The notes below the pieces were generated by a model. It saw only the letters and a program-made list of their open reading frames with translations, was not told where the DNA came from and ran no database searches. DNA of 64,000 bases from Anopheles merus (Eukaryota > Arthropoda > Insecta > Diptera > Culicidae): contig NC_054081.1 of assembly GCF_017562075.2 (NCBI RefSeq), positions 1,490,834-1,554,833 of the forward strand, read 5' to 3'. Each line of letters opens with the position of its first letter. Position 1 is the first letter of the stretch. A program made the position numbers and the translations under genes. Positions 32,301 to 43,572 of this stretch are shown here, piece by piece.

Positions 32301-35300
32301 GCGCGCTGGAGATAAACGATGGCAGGGAGGCAGCTACAGGCAACCTGGTGACGTCACGCATTGAAGTAATGCAAATTATTCCATTTATGCCTTATCAGAA
32401 GCAATGTTGTTGCGCTTGCTGTTCACGGTTCACTGGAACAGAGGCATGCAGCTGCTACAGCGTATTTGCATCTGCAGGAGACTCTTCTCAACAAGTAGTC
32501 TTTTTTTAAATTAAAAAATAATTTTATTGTTTGAGTAAGACACATTTAGCCTTGATAGACGTACAGCCGGGAATACAACACTACGCAATAAGATAATTAG
32601 TCTTTGTTACGGATGAGCAGTTCCGATGGAATATCCATGTCCAGGTGACCAATATCCGTGACACTGTGTAAATTGTTACCACAGTGCAGTGATGTGTAAA
32701 CTTAAACTTTTCGTGGTGAATAGCAACACAGTCAGCTTAATTAACCAGTTATAATGAGATCTCATTTTAACTCTACATGCTCATTGGAGCTCCACACACT
32801 CCAATGGACGTTTCGGTCAAAACTCCAGATCTCGGATCTTCAAGATCTTCTGCGAACTCGGATGTTCAGGATCCCATCTCTGTAGAGTCGTATCTATGAA
32901 CATAAGAGCATAAAGATAGCTCAGTCGGTCAGAGTAAAAAACGAATTAAGCCATTCGATCCTCATTATCTGTAATGTTAAACGAGCCTTAAATTGGAATT
33001 TGAGACTGCAGGCAGAAAACATTGTGTGAATGTGCTGGAATTGGAATATCCACGACGTCAGTACGTCGCGAAAGTGTGTCGCTTGCGCAGATCTGACCAT
33101 AAGGCAAATCTGGTTACCCATATCATCAGAAATTTTCAGACAGATTGAGGCATTGACTAACTAATTGACATTGACATTGACTAATATAAAGTAAATAAGT
33201 AGCGATAGTGTTGTAAAGATAGTGTTGTAGTGCCAAACGCCAAAGAACATACCATTAAACTCATATGTTTATCAAAAGCTATGTTGAAAAAACATACCGT
33301 ATTCGTTATGTATATATTTTCAATTATCATGGTCGCTCCGTTTCATATGATGCGAACATATGAATGCCTTTCGATGAATCATTCTTACGCACTATTAGAA
33401 ATCGTCAAATAACAAATAACAATATAGTCTGTCAAAGTGTCCAAAAACACCCCCTGTATTAGGACTAAAAACTTTGTATTTTTGGGTCATTTTTGCAATT
33501 CCTATTACCTCAAGCATTCAAGATTCCCTTTCTGTTCTAGTTGTTTCCTGATCTAGTTTTGCTTCCTAACACTGGGATTTACTTCCCAAAGGGTCCCCAT
33601 ATCTTCAAATCCTAAACTTTAATACCATCAGTAGCAGTAACGATATAAAAACTCCACCAAAGATACATGTTGCCATTCCCTGCCTTGCCAAGCCCGAATG
33701 TGGGACACCCTCGCGTGGTGCTAGAGTATACGAGGTGGTAGATTGCAACCAAAAAAAAAAACCTCAAAAAGGCGCACTCCACGAGAGCGATTTTGCGCAG
33801 CGTTTTGGAGCCTGCAGCCGGGCGGCGGCATGGAATGGGGTCAGATATCGGGCCAAAACAGTGGACGGGGGGTTTGTCGATGAATCCGGAGCGTGTGTAA
33901 TCAATAACGGGACGAGGTGCTAACGGGACAGAGCGTGCGCCAAAAAAACTCAATGTAGCAACTTCAAATTCGCTCAACAACTTGAACCTTCCCACCAGCT
34001 CCAACCTACCCTGGCCAGAAGGGGTTGAGTTTGGAGCATACGATATGTGTGCAAAATGGCGAGCAGAGTGTTTAATTCTACGCCCCTTGACTCTCCTTGC
34101 CTTGCAGGGTTTGAGACCATCCGACCTTTCCGGTGTTTGTGGCCGTAGGCGCCAGTCGGGTCGAGCTGAAGGGAGTGTTTGTTTCGTATGCGCCGCCAAC
34201 CGAGACAACCAAGCGTTGTTGGGTTTTATTTCATTCCGGGTTATTTCTTTTTTTTTGCAACTCCTCGCGGAATTTCCGGCCTCCGTGGGGTAGTTTACTG
34301 TCTGACTTAACACACACACACACACGCACACACGAGCATTAAGTTAATGAGAAAAAAACGATGAGAAATCATCCAGAGGTGACATCACCATCCCGCCCGG
34401 TGGGGTTGGGATGTGGCATCAAACAACAATTGACGTACGCAAATCGGTTTTCTTTTTGCTCTTTTTGCAACCTGCGCAAGAAATCGCGTTTTCTGGTTTC
34501 TATTTGCTTTTTTTGCTGCCGAACTTACATCGTCTTGGATATTGGTAAGACAGTCACTGTTGCAGATTTTACATCTGGCGCTTCGCTATCGCTTTATTAT
34601 TTGTTTGCAGAGTGAGCCACCCGGAACTTCCGGGACTGCCGGAGATGCTGCTTTCCCTACACCTTGGGACCTACCTGAGTTGTCGGCCTGGCGTTTGGTG
34701 ATTGGTGGTAATTGGACCGTCCGCTGCGTCCAGATTGTTGATTGATGGAGAGGTCGCCGCTACCACACGGGACACACAGGGGTAAACGGAGGGCAGAGGG
34801 CACACACAAACACACGCACGCACACACCAAAACACAGAACACCAATCACTTTATCTCAACACTCTGCTGCAGCAGGGTAAAGAGTGGAGAGACAGAGAGT
34901 GTGTGTGAGGGTGCAGAGCCCGCTCGCGATAAGGCACCCAATCGGCGCTGATAAAGATCCGGACCGCGGGCGTCCGATTATCTCGACGGTGTGCGGTTGA
35001 TAGCGAGCCAGAAGGCGCACGGAGAACAGTCATCTGTTTACGGCCTTGCCTGAAACGTCACGCGAATGGAGGGAGCGCATTCCAGCTCTCCGGGGTCCGG
35101 TTTTTTTCTTTCTTACTTTCGCACACAGCGCGCACCGTGTGTGCGTGCGCGACAGTGCGTCCGTAGTGGTGGCGCACGGCAGCGCACGCACACTGCCGAC
35201 CCGCACCGTACGGGTGTAGCGTGTCAGCTGTATGTGTATGTGTGCTTGTCAATATTTTTTGCCTCCGGCACACGTGTTGGATATTTGAATTTTTATTTAT

Positions 35301-36340
35301 ATTCCTGTTGGAAAAGTGCCTGTTGCGCCTGTACAAAACTCCTTCTCGATTTCGGGCACACCGTTTCGTGCACTGGCGCAGGGCCAAACGTTCAGTTGTG
35401 CCTCCCTCTGGCTCGTAAATTTTACATTTATGTGCCGATCAAACCGTGCCATTAATTCGACGAATCGAATATATTTTGTGGGGGGCGAAAACGTTAGTAG
35501 CTGGAAAAAGGCACGTTTTATAGTTGCGCCATGATGCAAACATGATGTTAACAAGCAAACTATATTCAACAGACGTGTGTTTGTACATTGCCAAGATGTT
35601 GCAGTGAGGGCAATGATATCATCGAATTCTTTGGATCATTTTCAATTTTGGCTCTCTCCAAGGGGTTTGCCATCTGGGAGGCACTTGATTCAATCAGTGC
35701 AATTTGCAAAGTCACTAGCCGCTTTTTTCTTTTTCTGCTAGTTTGCCCTTGAAATCTATACGCGTGCACAGGCTTTTTTTATTGGAAGTAGTCTAGGAAG
35801 ATTTTATTCATAACTGAGACTTAAATAAATCTACAATGTTTCGCGAGCTTTCTCGAAATTTAGAAAATTCTTTTTAATGAAGTTGATCTCTGTTTCATGT
35901 AATTTTGAAAAACAGCTAAAGTTTTTTATGATTTCAAATTAATGCAAACAATATTTTATAATTTCAATCGTAACATGTATTTTATACCTTTTCCGTATTC
36001 GCTTTAGCAGCTGAATTATGTTTTATTGGAGTAAAACCGATTGTTTTGGAAAATATATTCTTTTGTATAGTCAACTTGGGAACAAGGGTAAAATATTTTC
36101 ATATTTCAAAAACGAAAACTATTTCTGTGAACGGCATTCATTTGCAACCGTCGTTAAGTACCATCAGCACTGTTTCTTTCATTTTTTACATTAAATACAG
36201 GCTTTATTCATATAAAGATGATTTTAAAAGTCTAAGTGCTTTAACACGTGGCGCAAACGGAAAAAATAGAACCATGACACGCCGTTTTGCTTTGTTTCGC
36301 CGAAATTTACAAATTCTGAATCGTTTCCCCGAAACGGGTG
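29400..36340. other. Large non-coding region upstream of the anoctamin exons
   Basis: No coding exon could be supported in these 6.9 kb, although the missing first anoctamin exon may be here. Very AT-rich stretches (29480-30200, 35780-36060) alternate with GC-richer ones (30340-31700, 33750-35200). A good minus-strand donor (CAG|GTAGGT) occurs near 34670 and could end an untranslated first exon. A tRNA-like sequence lies at 32911-32970, and short (CA)n/(GT)n runs are scattered. Confidence 0.45.
32911..32970 (+). repeat. tRNA-like sequence (tRNA relic or SINE head)
   Basis: TAGCTCAGTCGG at 32917-32928 is a perfect Pol III A box, as in many tRNAs. A weak B-box-like CATTCGATCC follows at 32952-32961. 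The anticodon and acceptor stems cannot be built, so this is not a functional tRNA. It may be a decayed tRNA gene or the head of a different SINE family from the SINE200-like copies. Confidence 0.45.
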
Positions 36341-36357
36341 AATCTGTGACGCGCGAG

Positions 36358-36410
36358 TATAAACGCTCCACTCCGCTTCGAAACGTCAAACTGTTCCGAC
36401 AGCTCGAAAG
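36358..36410 (+). promoter_or_regulatory. TATA promoter and short untranslated first exon of the 74-residue protein gene
   Basis: TATAAAC at 36358-36364 is followed, with 30-base spacing, by a TCA initiator (A at 36388). A 23-nt exon would end at 36410 (CGAAAG|GTAGGT). The next exon would begin after GAATGTTTCAG at 36756 and contains the ATG at 36827. All of this is read from consensus sites. Confidence 0.5.
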
Positions 36411-36826
36411 GTAGGTAGCAAGAAAATAAACAACAAATTGGAAAAGAATTTGCAGCAAAGCGGCATTATCGAAGGGCCAAATCACGGGGCATGTAGGCCT
36501 GCGGAACCGTTCGCCGGTGCAGAACGACTAGCAATCAACCCACAAGCAGCTAGCTGGGACTACAATCAACCACTCGCCAAACGCAAACGCTATCAGCACG
36601 TAATTCCCAAACCTTGGAGGAAAAAAACTTACCAAAAATTGCGAAATTCGGTATCCCCAATCGCCCTGGGTGGATCAAGCGGTAGGTGCATGGGTGTACA
36701 GGTACTTTCTTCAACTGGTGCCAGTAATGAAATGTGCTTTGTTTGAATGTTTCAGCATAAAGACAGCCCGTGCCAATTCCGGCAATTAATCCGGCGCCCC
36801 AGTTATCCGGCCAGTAACACTTAAAG

Positions 36827-37133
36827 ATGCAAAAGCTAAAGATGTTCGTGCAGCGGAACCTGGTGACGATCGTGATGATTCCATCGCTGATCGGTCTGCA
36901 CTGGGCGTGGGACTCCCTGCAGCACAACCGAGCCCTCGTGTCCGACTACGAGCGCAAGGATCTGCCGGTCGTAATCGTAAGTGAAACCCACACCTCAACC
37001 TCTGATGGCCATTTCATCCCCTAACGCTCTTTTTTCACCCCCAAAATCCCAACAACAGGCGGCAAAAGCGCTATGGCAGCGGGTTACCAACGAAGCAGAA
37101 TCCAGCGAACAGCAGCAGGACAAATCGCAGTAA
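36827..37133 (+). CDS. Small single-pass membrane protein (74 residues)
   Basis: Exons 36827-36976 and 37059-37133 join in phase (ATC|GTAAGT ... AACAACAG|GCG) to 74 residues. The N terminus is short and basic (MQKLKMFVQRN) and runs into one hydrophobic span (about 12-28, LVTIVMIPSLIGLHWAW). A charged, partly helical C-terminal half ends in Glu/Gln/Lys. This layout is common among small mitochondrial inner-membrane or ER proteins, but I do not recognise the family and assign no function. A well-placed TATA promoter upstream and a polyadenylation signal 113 bases after the stop support it as a real compact gene. Confidence 0.75.
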
Positions 37134-37245
37134 CGTTCATGGGGTTCTGCTCCTTCCAACACCAAGGAGCGCACCGACTCGTTTTTGTATATGAATCGTT
37201 GTTTTGGGGGTTCGTTTGCCGGTAGCGGTGGTGACCTTGTATGGA

Positions 37246-37251
37246 AATAAA
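37246..37251 (+). terminator. Polyadenylation signal of the 74-residue protein gene
   Basis: AATAAA follows the TAA stop (37131-37133) by 113 bases, just before the sequence turns AT-rich. Confidence 0.65.
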
Positions 37252-37698
37252 TTAAAGCATGAGTAGCGTTTAAAGCTGGATGGATGTTGAAATAGTATTA
37301 GCCGCAAGTGTTTATCGCAAGGCCATCATTTGGCGGGTCTTTATGCAACACCTTTGTCCAGTGGTCGGCACTGCTTCGGGACATGTGTGTTCTATTTTTG
37401 GCCCTGTTTTAAAAGTGAGTGCTATGAGCTGCTCATTATTATGAAATGAATATCTTTTTTTTTCCTTGAACATTTTTTCAATGTAATGAAATTTAGGTTT
37501 TCTTCTGATGTGGTTCTGATTGTTCTGAGTGGTGATAACAAAAAAAAAACTGTAGAAATAGATAATTTAAATATAATTACAAACATTGCTATTAAATTCA
37601 TTACAACATTTATGAGTATTACGTATTACATGTGGTATTACATTTCCAGCATAGCTATAGCAGCTCTCAAAGTAAGGGGTTCAGATAGAATAAAAAAG

Positions 37699-37848
37699 TT
37701 CTTCTTCTTCTTCTTCTTTGGCACAACATCCGCTGTCGGTCAAGGCCTGACCGTACCACTAGTGGGCCCGTCTTTTAGCGACTTGTTTATTACCATATCA
37801 GGATAGTATGGGCACACGGTCCATTCGGGACTTAAACATTGCGAACAT
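37699..37848 (-). repeat. tRNA-derived SINE fragment (tail), SINE200-like
   Basis: A (TTC)n run, then CTTTGGCACAACATCCGCTG, GGTCAAGGCCTGACC, CACTAGTGGG and CAGGATAG, ending near CCATTCGGGACTTAAAC. The order matches the copy at 14771-14885 and extends further toward the B box. On the minus strand the (GAA)n run is the 3' tail. Confidence 0.65.
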
Positions 37849-38681
37849 TGTACATTGACTATATTTATTTTAATTTTTTTTAACAGTTTGTTTGTTTCAT
37901 GAGTTTTCAAATGACTAAAAACTTCAAAACAATAAGATTGTTAAATACAAAGTTATTTTGTAATTACAGACCACAGCATACTAGAGGGTAGTTAAAGAAA
38001 TTAACCTTAAATAACATTTTTTTTGTTTAAATTAATTTTAAATAAGAGCTTTGCCACTCAAAAATGCCATTTCGAAAGTTCTAAAACCCAACAATTATTC
38101 GTAGGCTGCAAATAATTTTTAATCACAGTTATTATTTGCATCAAAGCATGGACGAAATGGCTGAATAAAAAAATCACTTTGACAAAAATATCTAAATAGG
38201 CGCTAAAGAGTCCACCAGTATCTTAAACAAAATATCCCGAAACCACCCCTTACCATTTTTAGTGCGAACAGATAGAGGGGTTGTTTTCTTAGTAAAATCC
38301 ACCCCGTGTGTCGCGATTTGCCTACCACTGCTTTGTGCACACACACGCGCGCGCGCGCGCGCAAAAACACACACACAGCACGTGTAGCGACGGACGTACT
38401 GTCAAAATCAGCTGTCAAGTCGAGTCACGGTAGCCGCCGCGGACCTTGGGAGCAGGTAGGACACGACCGGAAAGGGGCCGGCGCGGACGGGTTTCTATTT
38501 ACGTTTTTTCCTCCGATTCATTGTAGCGAAATCGGCGCAACGGCGAAACACACAGCCGCTCATCGGTCTCACAGAAACCCGCCCAAGGCAGAGCAGTAGC
38601 AGTAGGAGCCAGCAGTAGCACAACAACACCAGCGCCAAGCGACGGTACAATAATAATTCCGGAAGAGCGACGGAGAGTGTT

Positions 38682-38683
<2 letters not shown>

Positions 38684-38773
<90 letters not shown>
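38684..38773. repeat. (GT)n microsatellite, about 90 bases
   Basis: An essentially uninterrupted GT run of about 45 repeats, with Cys-Val and Thr-His frames on the two strands that are artefacts. Confidence 0.95.
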
Positions 38774-38774
<1 letters not shown>

Positions 38775-39573
38775 ATGTGTACACGCGCTGATTGACGTGT
38801 GTTGTTTACTGTTTACGGAACGGCCTAGTGGTGGCGACAGCGACGTCCTCCGACCGGGATTGGCACACTGAGCGCGTCCGTGTCCGTGTTTTCCCTTGCC
38901 CAAGTGTTTCCCTCCTTCCGAAGCTGGAACCGGAGCGTCGCCAATTTGCAAACCCAGTTAGTCGGCCGTTCGGATATAGAGGGTGCTGGTAGAAGAAGGG
39001 GGCCACCTTGAACTACTCCGAGCACATCCGGCGCAACGTCGCAGGGCTGCTGCAGCTGCTGCTCCCCGCAACACACGAAAGGGATTTGGGACTGTAAGTG
39101 TCTTCGTGTGTGTGTGTGTGTATGGTCGTGTATATGTGTGTATGTGTTTGCAACTCGGCCTCACTGATAACGACGCAGCAAACGCGTGTCGCGCGCTCCT
39201 ACATTAGAGTGTGTCAAGTGGCCGGCGCTGATAGGCCAGCATCCATCCTCGAGTAGGTGCGCGGCAGCCATCCCCTCAACCTCACTACTTCACCACCGTG
39301 ACGTGCGACGGTCCGTTTTTTTTAATTGCTAAATTGGCCAACCAGTTCCTCTCGGCTCTCTAACACTCCCCCCCCCCCCCACCACCACTGGTCCGGATCC
39401 GACGGCAACGGCACAAAAGGATTAAAAAACGGTGCGTATCGAAACGTTTTTCGGCGAAACCCTCGGCGCTCAGCTTTCCAATCCCGCCTTCACAACCTTC
39501 ACTGCTTATGCTGCCAACGGTCGACGGTTTTATGTAATCAACCGATTCGCGACCTCGCAAAAGCAGACGAACC

Positions 39574-39574
<1 letters not shown>

Positions 39575-39643
<69 letters not shown>
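39575..39643. repeat. (GT)n microsatellite, about 69 bases
   Basis: An uninterrupted GT run of about 34 repeats. Confidence 0.95.
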
Positions 39644-39644
<1 letters not shown>

Positions 39645-40436
39645 CATGTGCTTAAAACGGCTCCCCTTTCGCGACGGTGCGTAAGGCAAGCGTTTGATTA
39701 TTTTAAATTATCACACCAGAAGGGAGGGTTGAGCAAGAGAAAGGTAGCTGGAAATCATCCCCCTATACATATTTTCAGTGTGGTTCACCGTCCGGGTGGA
39801 TCGAATGAAGCGCTCGGAAGGAAACGAGTGAGCCAGCCTCAACCTGCGTTGTTTATTCCGTCGATGAGCATAATTCATTATTATTATTATTAATGCTATT
39901 TATAGCTTGTTTCGCGCGCGCTCGTATGTATGTGTGTGTGTGTTGTTGTGGCGGAGCATAACGTCCCACCCCATTGCGATTTCACCCATAAGGCTGGAGA
40001 AAACATAACAGTACGTAACAGAGATCTACGCTGAAGCGTAAGTTTAAAAAAATGTGTTGCTTTTTTGCATTCTAATGTGTGTGTGTGTGGGTTTGTATGT
40101 GTGTCCCCACACACCACTATCCCCACTCGAGACACACACACACACACACACACAGATACTTCCAAATGCTTAGAATGAGCGGTTGGAACGGGAAGAGGAA
40201 TTGGAATTTGACCTTCGCGACGAATGACGCGGCCCGGTTACGACGCGCTTCGTTTTTTTTTGCAGTATCGTAATCCCAACAGCGGACGAAAGTTGAACGT
40301 TACCCCCTTAGGAGGAGCGGGGTGGGGGGTTTATATGTCCCCACTGTTCCACCACGCATCAAAAGTAGCTCCACACGCACACTCACGCGTGCACGTGCGC
40401 TGTGGAAACTGGAGGTGGGAGCACGGAATCGAACCT

Positions 40437-40735
40437 ATCCCGATTCCGGAGTCGATTCTGATTTGGGTACCAATTTCGATACTGAAACCGATTTCAATTC
40501 CGGAACTGATTCTGATTTCAGAACTGATTCTGGTTCCGGAACCAGATCCGATTCCGGAACCAGTTCCGATTCCGGAGCTAATTCCGATTCCAGAGCCAAT
40601 TCCGATTCCAGAGCCAACTCCGTAGCTGATTCCGATTCAGGGGCCAGTTCCGGATCCGACACCGGAACCAATTATGTATCCGATTCCGGACCTACTATGT
40701 GGAATCGATTCGGAGCTAGCCGGAATCGAACCCGA
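40437..40735. repeat. GATTCCGGA degenerate minisatellite, block 4
   Basis: This is the most regular block, with units close to GATTCCGGAGCC/GATTCCGGAACC repeated with substitutions. The right flank ends CCCATCACTAG (40750-40760), resembling the TAGTGATG end of the hAT-like element at 50586. It opens long Pro-Ile-Pro-Glu and Ser-Asp-Ser-Gly frames that I do not consider coding. Confidence 0.75.
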
Positions 40736-41059
40736 CGAATACTTCATTCTTCCCATCACTAGTGGAAACCCTACGACTGCAGTGGGGTTGAGCGAGGGGC
40801 AACGCGATTGTGTGTATCTTTGTTGATATCAGGGTCGCGAGGCCGTTAGCATCTTGCTTTTGCTTCCCCCGTTGCTCATCCCTTGCAACTCCCCCGCCCC
40901 GCTTTTCATGATTAAAACAAAGCGGAGCAGAGAGGACAGCTCTCGCATGTGTTTCGGTGTCTGCGGCGGCGATGATGACATGGTGGTGTCCGGAATCCGG
41001 TTTCATCGCTTTTGATCGATATTTTATTTTATTTTATTTTATTTTTTATTTTTTTGCAG

Positions 41060-41253
41060 ATCCACACACACGGACACGGGAACAGGTTTTGGGAGCAGCG
41101 AATCCGACCCCACAGTTGGGAGTTGCTTGCTTGTCGGCCAGGCTCGATGCGCAGTGAACCGTCCAGCCACGGCAAAGCAGTGCCCCGGTCGCACCTGACG
41201 ATGCTGTGAAGCTGTTCCGGTCTGCTAAACGTACTGCGGCCCCCGGAGGAGGG
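41060..41253 (+). other. Candidate untranslated exon (possibly of the SLC25A42-like gene)
   Basis: A strong acceptor (TTTATTTTTTTGCAG, ending 41059) and a strong donor (GTAAGT starting 41254) bracket 194 bases without a useful frame. The carrier's coding exon begins two bases after another acceptor, so at least one upstream untranslated exon is required there. This is the best candidate on the right strand, though 2.3 kb away. Confidence 0.4.
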
Positions 41254-42459
41254 GTAAGTACTGCCGCCCGTGTCCCAATTGGTCCATCCAGAGCATTAAC
41301 ACGAAGCTTTTTTTTTCTTTGCTACCAGGACACCTTGAGCGGAGTGCTTTAGTGCTTTGGGCTTGCAAATTTACATAACAGTGCATGCGTGCCACCACGC
41401 TCAGCGGCGAATTGCTTCCCGTCCGTCCGCACACTGGCAGTAACGGCATCTGGACAGCAACGGATGCGGTGCGAGGTAGGCATACATGGTCGACGGAAAT
41501 GTCTTGCCGCTTATCTGCGGCCGATCTTAAGGTCCAACGTGCAGTGCCGGCCTGCTCGCGGCGGTAATCAAGCGTGCGGGGCTTGGCAATCAATCTATTG
41601 CCAATAGAGACAGGAAGGTCGTAGGTCGATGTAGGGCACGTGCTGCTGGCGGTCGCTGCACAGAGATGGCACAGGGAGCGGGTTCGGCGATGGCAATAGT
41701 GGGTTGTTTTGGCACACGTTTTGTTTTAATATTTCGCTATCATCAGCGATAGTTATTATTGGTGGACAGGGGTTGCTGTTAAAGGTGTGGTAAATCTGCC
41801 GTAAGTTGTTTCGCTGAGCTTTCGATATTACATCATACGGATGGTTGCATAACTAAATGGTTACAATGTTCCAATCGAACCATAGTGCCCTTTGCATTTA
41901 GAAATTGTAATTCTAAAGTTGTCTAATGATGTATAAAAAATAGTTTCATAATGAAGCTGCTTTGCTTTACGTACGAATTTAGTCATATTTTGTCTGAAAT
42001 GTAGTCACTTCCTGCTGAGGATTGTTGAAACGAACGTATTAGAGTTTGGCGATGGGACATTTAAATCAAGAATTGTACTGGTTGAGAAGAAAACTGCTTG
42101 TAAAAAGTGAACGGAACAGTGTTAGAGATATTTGACTTTAGCATTACCCTTATCCTATTACGATTTACTTTATGGTTTAGTCGATAACCTCAGTAAATTA
42201 ATAATCTAATAATCAAACTTTATTGCTACCCTAATTACGTACTTTTGATGATACCTTTTTTTCATTTTTACATTTCATTGAGTTTGCTCTCTTTATGGAA
42301 TAACTCATTTTTGGTCTGGACACTAATTACTGATTTATTTATTTATTTAATGATTACGGAAGTGTATCTCCGAAGGAGTTTCCTCGAGCAATACAGCCTC
42401 ATCCCTCCCTGATACCTTAGAATGTCACGATTCGAGGTCTTTGCTAGTTAAGATATCCC

Positions 42460-43000
42460 TTATGGGAGTATTTTTTCACACTCCGCTGCCACTAAAAGGG
42501 TAGACCTTACATCATTATACTCATCACAAGACCAGAGGATATGGTCCAAGTCGTGATAACCTGTTGCACACCTGCAGGACTTTGTTGTTGTTAGATGTAT
42601 GCGCTGTAGGTGCGCATCTAGCGCAAAATGGTTCGACACCAGTCGTGACATCAGGCGAATGAATGCTCTCCCCACAGTGAGTCCTCCAAACCTTGGAGGA
42701 TGGGTTACCTTCCGAGATATTGCATACAGATGTCTTCCTAGACCATCGGCGTCACACGCTCTTTGCCAGCGTGCCATACACAAAAAAATCTTTGACCGTA
42801 CTGGGGTATTCATGCGCAAGAATAGGTCTCTCATTAAGTTCAGCATCTCTTTGAGCTAGTATGTCAGCTCCGATGATTCCGGTATGAGCAGGAATGGAAA
42901 TGAGATCCTGAACGCCTTGTAGAATAAGGATCCCAGCGGTTCCAATATTTTGAGAATGAAGTATTCTTAGCTCCGAACAGCTCTTATGTTTTTGAGAGCT
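42460..43000 (-). pseudogene. Non-LTR retrotransposon ORF2 remnant (RNase H and C-terminal zinc region)
   Basis: Read on the minus strand, the upstream part resembles the end of an RNase H domain (IPAHTGIIGADILAQRDAEL). After a frame change at an A7/T7 run (42781-42787) it continues as MARWQRACDADGLG..., R-LMSRLVSNHFALDAHL and a Cys/His motif CRCATGYHDLDHILWSC. This order is typical of the C-terminal end of I- or LOA-like LINE polyproteins. The RT domain, the 5' end and an intact frame are missing, so the copy is dead. The clade is an inference from the presence of RNase H. Confidence 0.65.
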
Positions 43001-43572
43001 TGAACTAAGGATGTCGGTAAAAATGTAGAAGTGATCAGGTGTTCTATTGATAGTTCTTAGTTTCCTCTGCCATCGAGGTATCTATACTTAAAAGGGAGCT
43101 GTAAGACTATGGGAGCTCGACACGGTCTGTTACATTCATGGTACTAGGGTGCTCCTGTAGTGAAACAAAATCATGATAACAAGTCAAGATTTTGCTTTTG
43201 GATTCCAACCTAGAAATCGGAGCGAAAGGTATTCAAAACGGGTTTTGAGGGTCATCACTCCGAACATCACTTCGAGGGACATAGTATGTGTTGATTTCAT
43301 ACTGTCCATAGCTATTCTCAATCATCTATACTGGAGTCTACTAGAAACTAATTACTTACTGATGTAGATTGTTTAAGCGAGCGCCATAGAAGCCTATTTA
43401 AAAGCTATCAAGGGCGAACATTATTGAACGTAATCTCGTTGACCCATCTTTTGATCGTTCTATTACGAACGGGATCGATTGTTCCTTTTCCTTTGCATTT
43501 GTTAAGGTGTAGATGTAGGTGTAGGTGTCATAAACACAAAATTCTAAAAAAATCTTTTCCCACATTGCAGAA

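Larger units (their letters stand above)
37260..43560. other. Region between the small membrane protein and the mitochondrial carrier
   Basis: No complete coding gene was found. It contains a SINE tail (37699-37848), two long (GT)n arrays, a GATTCCGGA block (40437-40735), a candidate untranslated exon (41060-41253) and a dead non-LTR retrotransposon fragment (42460-43000). Additional splice-donor-like sites (for example GGGACT|GTAAGT near 39094 and GCAG|GTAGGA near 38455) suggest more untranslated exons on the plus strand, perhaps of the carrier gene. Confidence 0.45.

Noticed and set aside
32911..32970. Functional tRNA gene
   Set aside because: Only the A box is good; the B box is weak and no acceptor, anticodon or T stem can be formed.
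38499..38951. 150-residue minus-strand frame with a His-Thr tract
   Set aside because: Its core is the (GT)n microsatellite and the flanks show no coding features.
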